Positions 62,760 to 64,000 of a stretch of DNA of 64,000 nt are shown here, piece by piece. Below the pieces are notes generated by a model. The model saw only the letters and a program-made list of their open reading frames with translations. It had not been told where the DNA came from and did not search any database. A program made the translations under genes and the position numbers. The DNA is from Brachycybe producta (lineage: Eukaryota > Arthropoda > Diplopoda > Playtdesmida > Andrognathidae), in NCBI GenBank assembly GCA_036925085.1, contig JAUPFP010000031.1:1302001-1366000 (forward strand), in the 5' to 3' direction. Each line of letters starts with the position of its first letter. Position 1 is the first letter of the stretch.

Positions 62760-63625
62760 AAGTAAAACCACTTGTTCAAACACAAAAACACACAACCAAA
62801 AATAATTTATTCCCACAAGTGATAAAAACACTTGCAGGAGGAACACACAGCTCATGTGTTGTTTACAGATCTCAACGAAAAAACCATTTACTTTCAGTTC
62901 AGTTTCAAACCCCCTTTTCTTCTTTTGACAATATTTTTGTTTGTTTCAGTATTTTTCTATTGTGTTAGTAAAAGTATTTCAATATTTGTAGTCGAAATAA
63001 GGTAATGAAAAATTAATAGCAACCACTTTATAAGCTAAATTTCGTTATTTTATATTGATATTTCATGGAAATCTTTATTGAAATCAAAAAGAAAATATAT
63101 TTTGAAGCATTCTTATAGTTTAGAAACTAGAATAGTATTGGTGATAATGTTAAAACTTTTTTTTTTTCATGATGATATCTTTCGAAATAAACTTTTTATG
63201 ACAGTTTGAAAAAGGCGAAAATGTATTACTTTGTCATGAAATTGTCAATGGAAAAACCAAAAAAAGGGTTATTTTTCAAACTGAAATATAAAATGTTTTA
63301 TTTTTTTAAGATATTGGCCATGAAAAACTTCTACCATTCTAGTTTTTAAAACAATTTGAATTTTTGTTTGTAATGTTGTTTCTAAAAAAAAACGTTCGCT
63401 TGATGTTTTTGCATCTAAATTTTATAAAAACGTCCTATGGAGCTTAGCATTAGCATCCACAGCAGCGTCATCGTCCCACCGGGGGGGGGGGGGGGATTTT
63501 ACAGTCCATTCTCGGACTTCTAAAAGTTGCCTGTCCGTGAAGGCCCTAAGAAATTCCATGTTTTTTAATTCCATCATTTCTCGTGTTATATACAGTACAT
63601 AAAGCTTGAATACTCTCGTTTCCCA

Positions 63626-63684
63626 ATGGACATTCTAACATGGATCCTGTTGTTGGTTGTTGTTTCAATCATTGCATTGCACTT
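63626..63684 (+). CDS. P450 gene 8, first exon only (subfamily C), continues beyond window
   Basis: Encodes MDILTWILLLVVVSIIALHL, as exon 1 of gene 7 and with the same CACTT|GTAAGT donor and phase. The upstream 850 bp match the gene 7 upstream. Exon 2 would be expected beyond the window, since gene 7 has it 2.3 kb further on. Whether the gene is intact cannot be seen. Confidence 0.75.
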
Positions 63685-63822
63685 GTAAGTACAATTAACA
63701 ACTTTTTTTTTAAATGTTATAACCTTCTCTACTAATACAAACAGCTAATTTTTGTCACCATCTGACGTCACCAGCCATATCATAATAGTGAGGCAACTAT
63801 ACGTTAGAGTCAAGAACCAAAT

Positions 63823-63955
63823 GTAACAACCCGACTGGGCTCCGTTACAATACCCGGATTGTTACAATTGGTGGAGGTGCAGGGTAACGGAGTCAGGTGC
63901 GGTAAGACGGAGTAGTTTTGCCGGGTATTGTAACGGAGCCCAGTCGGGTTGTTAC
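63823..63955. mobile_element. Small TRIM-like/foldback element in gene 8 intron 1
   Basis: 133 bp with 37-bp inverse ends TGTAACAACCCGACTGGG... / ...CCCAGTCGGGTTGTTACA, flanked by CAAA at 63819-63822 and 63956-63959. The outer bases are TG...CA and resemble the ends of the elements at 7536 and 20557. ATTGGTGGAGGTGCAGGG after the first arm could be a primer-binding remnant. Confidence 0.65.
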
Positions 63956-64000
63956 ACAAACAGTGACGCAAGCTGTGTGTTTCATGAATTCCATGTAGAT

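Noticed and set aside
1-64000. tRNA, rRNA or CRISPR
   Set aside because: No cloverleaf, rRNA block or spaced direct repeats of that kind were noticed; the only long arrays are the minisatellite and dinucleotide runs.

Overview
This is an AT-rich animal genome window, with many introns, dense short transposons and few long open frames. It is dominated by a tandem array of cytochrome P450 genes of the CYP3 clan, read left to right on the + strand. The species cannot be settled from the sequence. A small-genome marine invertebrate, possibly a tunicate, would fit the compact 14-exon genes and the mix of R2-like and L2-like LINEs, but this is only a guess.

Layout. 1-1195: 3' end of a damaged R2-like LINE. 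1209-4196: a near-perfect palindrome of about 3 kb; its left arm is an inverted 5' fragment (exons 1-4) of a P450, and its right arm is the start of P450 gene 1. 2954-25991: three intact subfamily A genes (gene 1 2954-9347, gene 2 11716-17811, gene 3 19433-25991; 530 codons each). 25992-32037: a relic of a P450 3' end, then about 5 kb of transposon debris. 32038-48203: three intact subfamily B genes (gene 4 32038-35237, gene 5 39031-42039, gene 6 45575-48203; 528, 524 and 524 codons), plus a spare first exon at 37267. 51286-61641: one subfamily C gene (gene 7, 525 codons) swollen by transposons in its introns. 63626-63684: first exon of an eighth gene that runs out of the window.

I assembled every gene by hand from homologous exons. 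All seven share the same 14-exon plan and the same intron phases, and all keep an N-terminal membrane anchor, the I-helix, ExxR, the DPERF region and the Cys heme loop. The products should be ER-bound haem monooxygenases; substrates are unknown. No other cellular gene, tRNA or rRNA was recognised.

The most notable features are: (i) an unusually high number of GC-AG introns fixed at homologous positions; (ii) a 1.95 kb element with a perfect 9-bp target duplication that carries a 1.4 kb minisatellite and a telomere-like core inside gene 7; (iii) the head-to-head P450 palindrome; (iv) a block of about 750 bp of intron 7 that looks identical between genes 1 and 2 although the neighbouring exon 8 differs; (v) solo LTRs, hAT, MULE-like, pogo-like and ACAGG-type MITEs, many with exact target duplications or an empty site visible in a paralogous copy of the locus.
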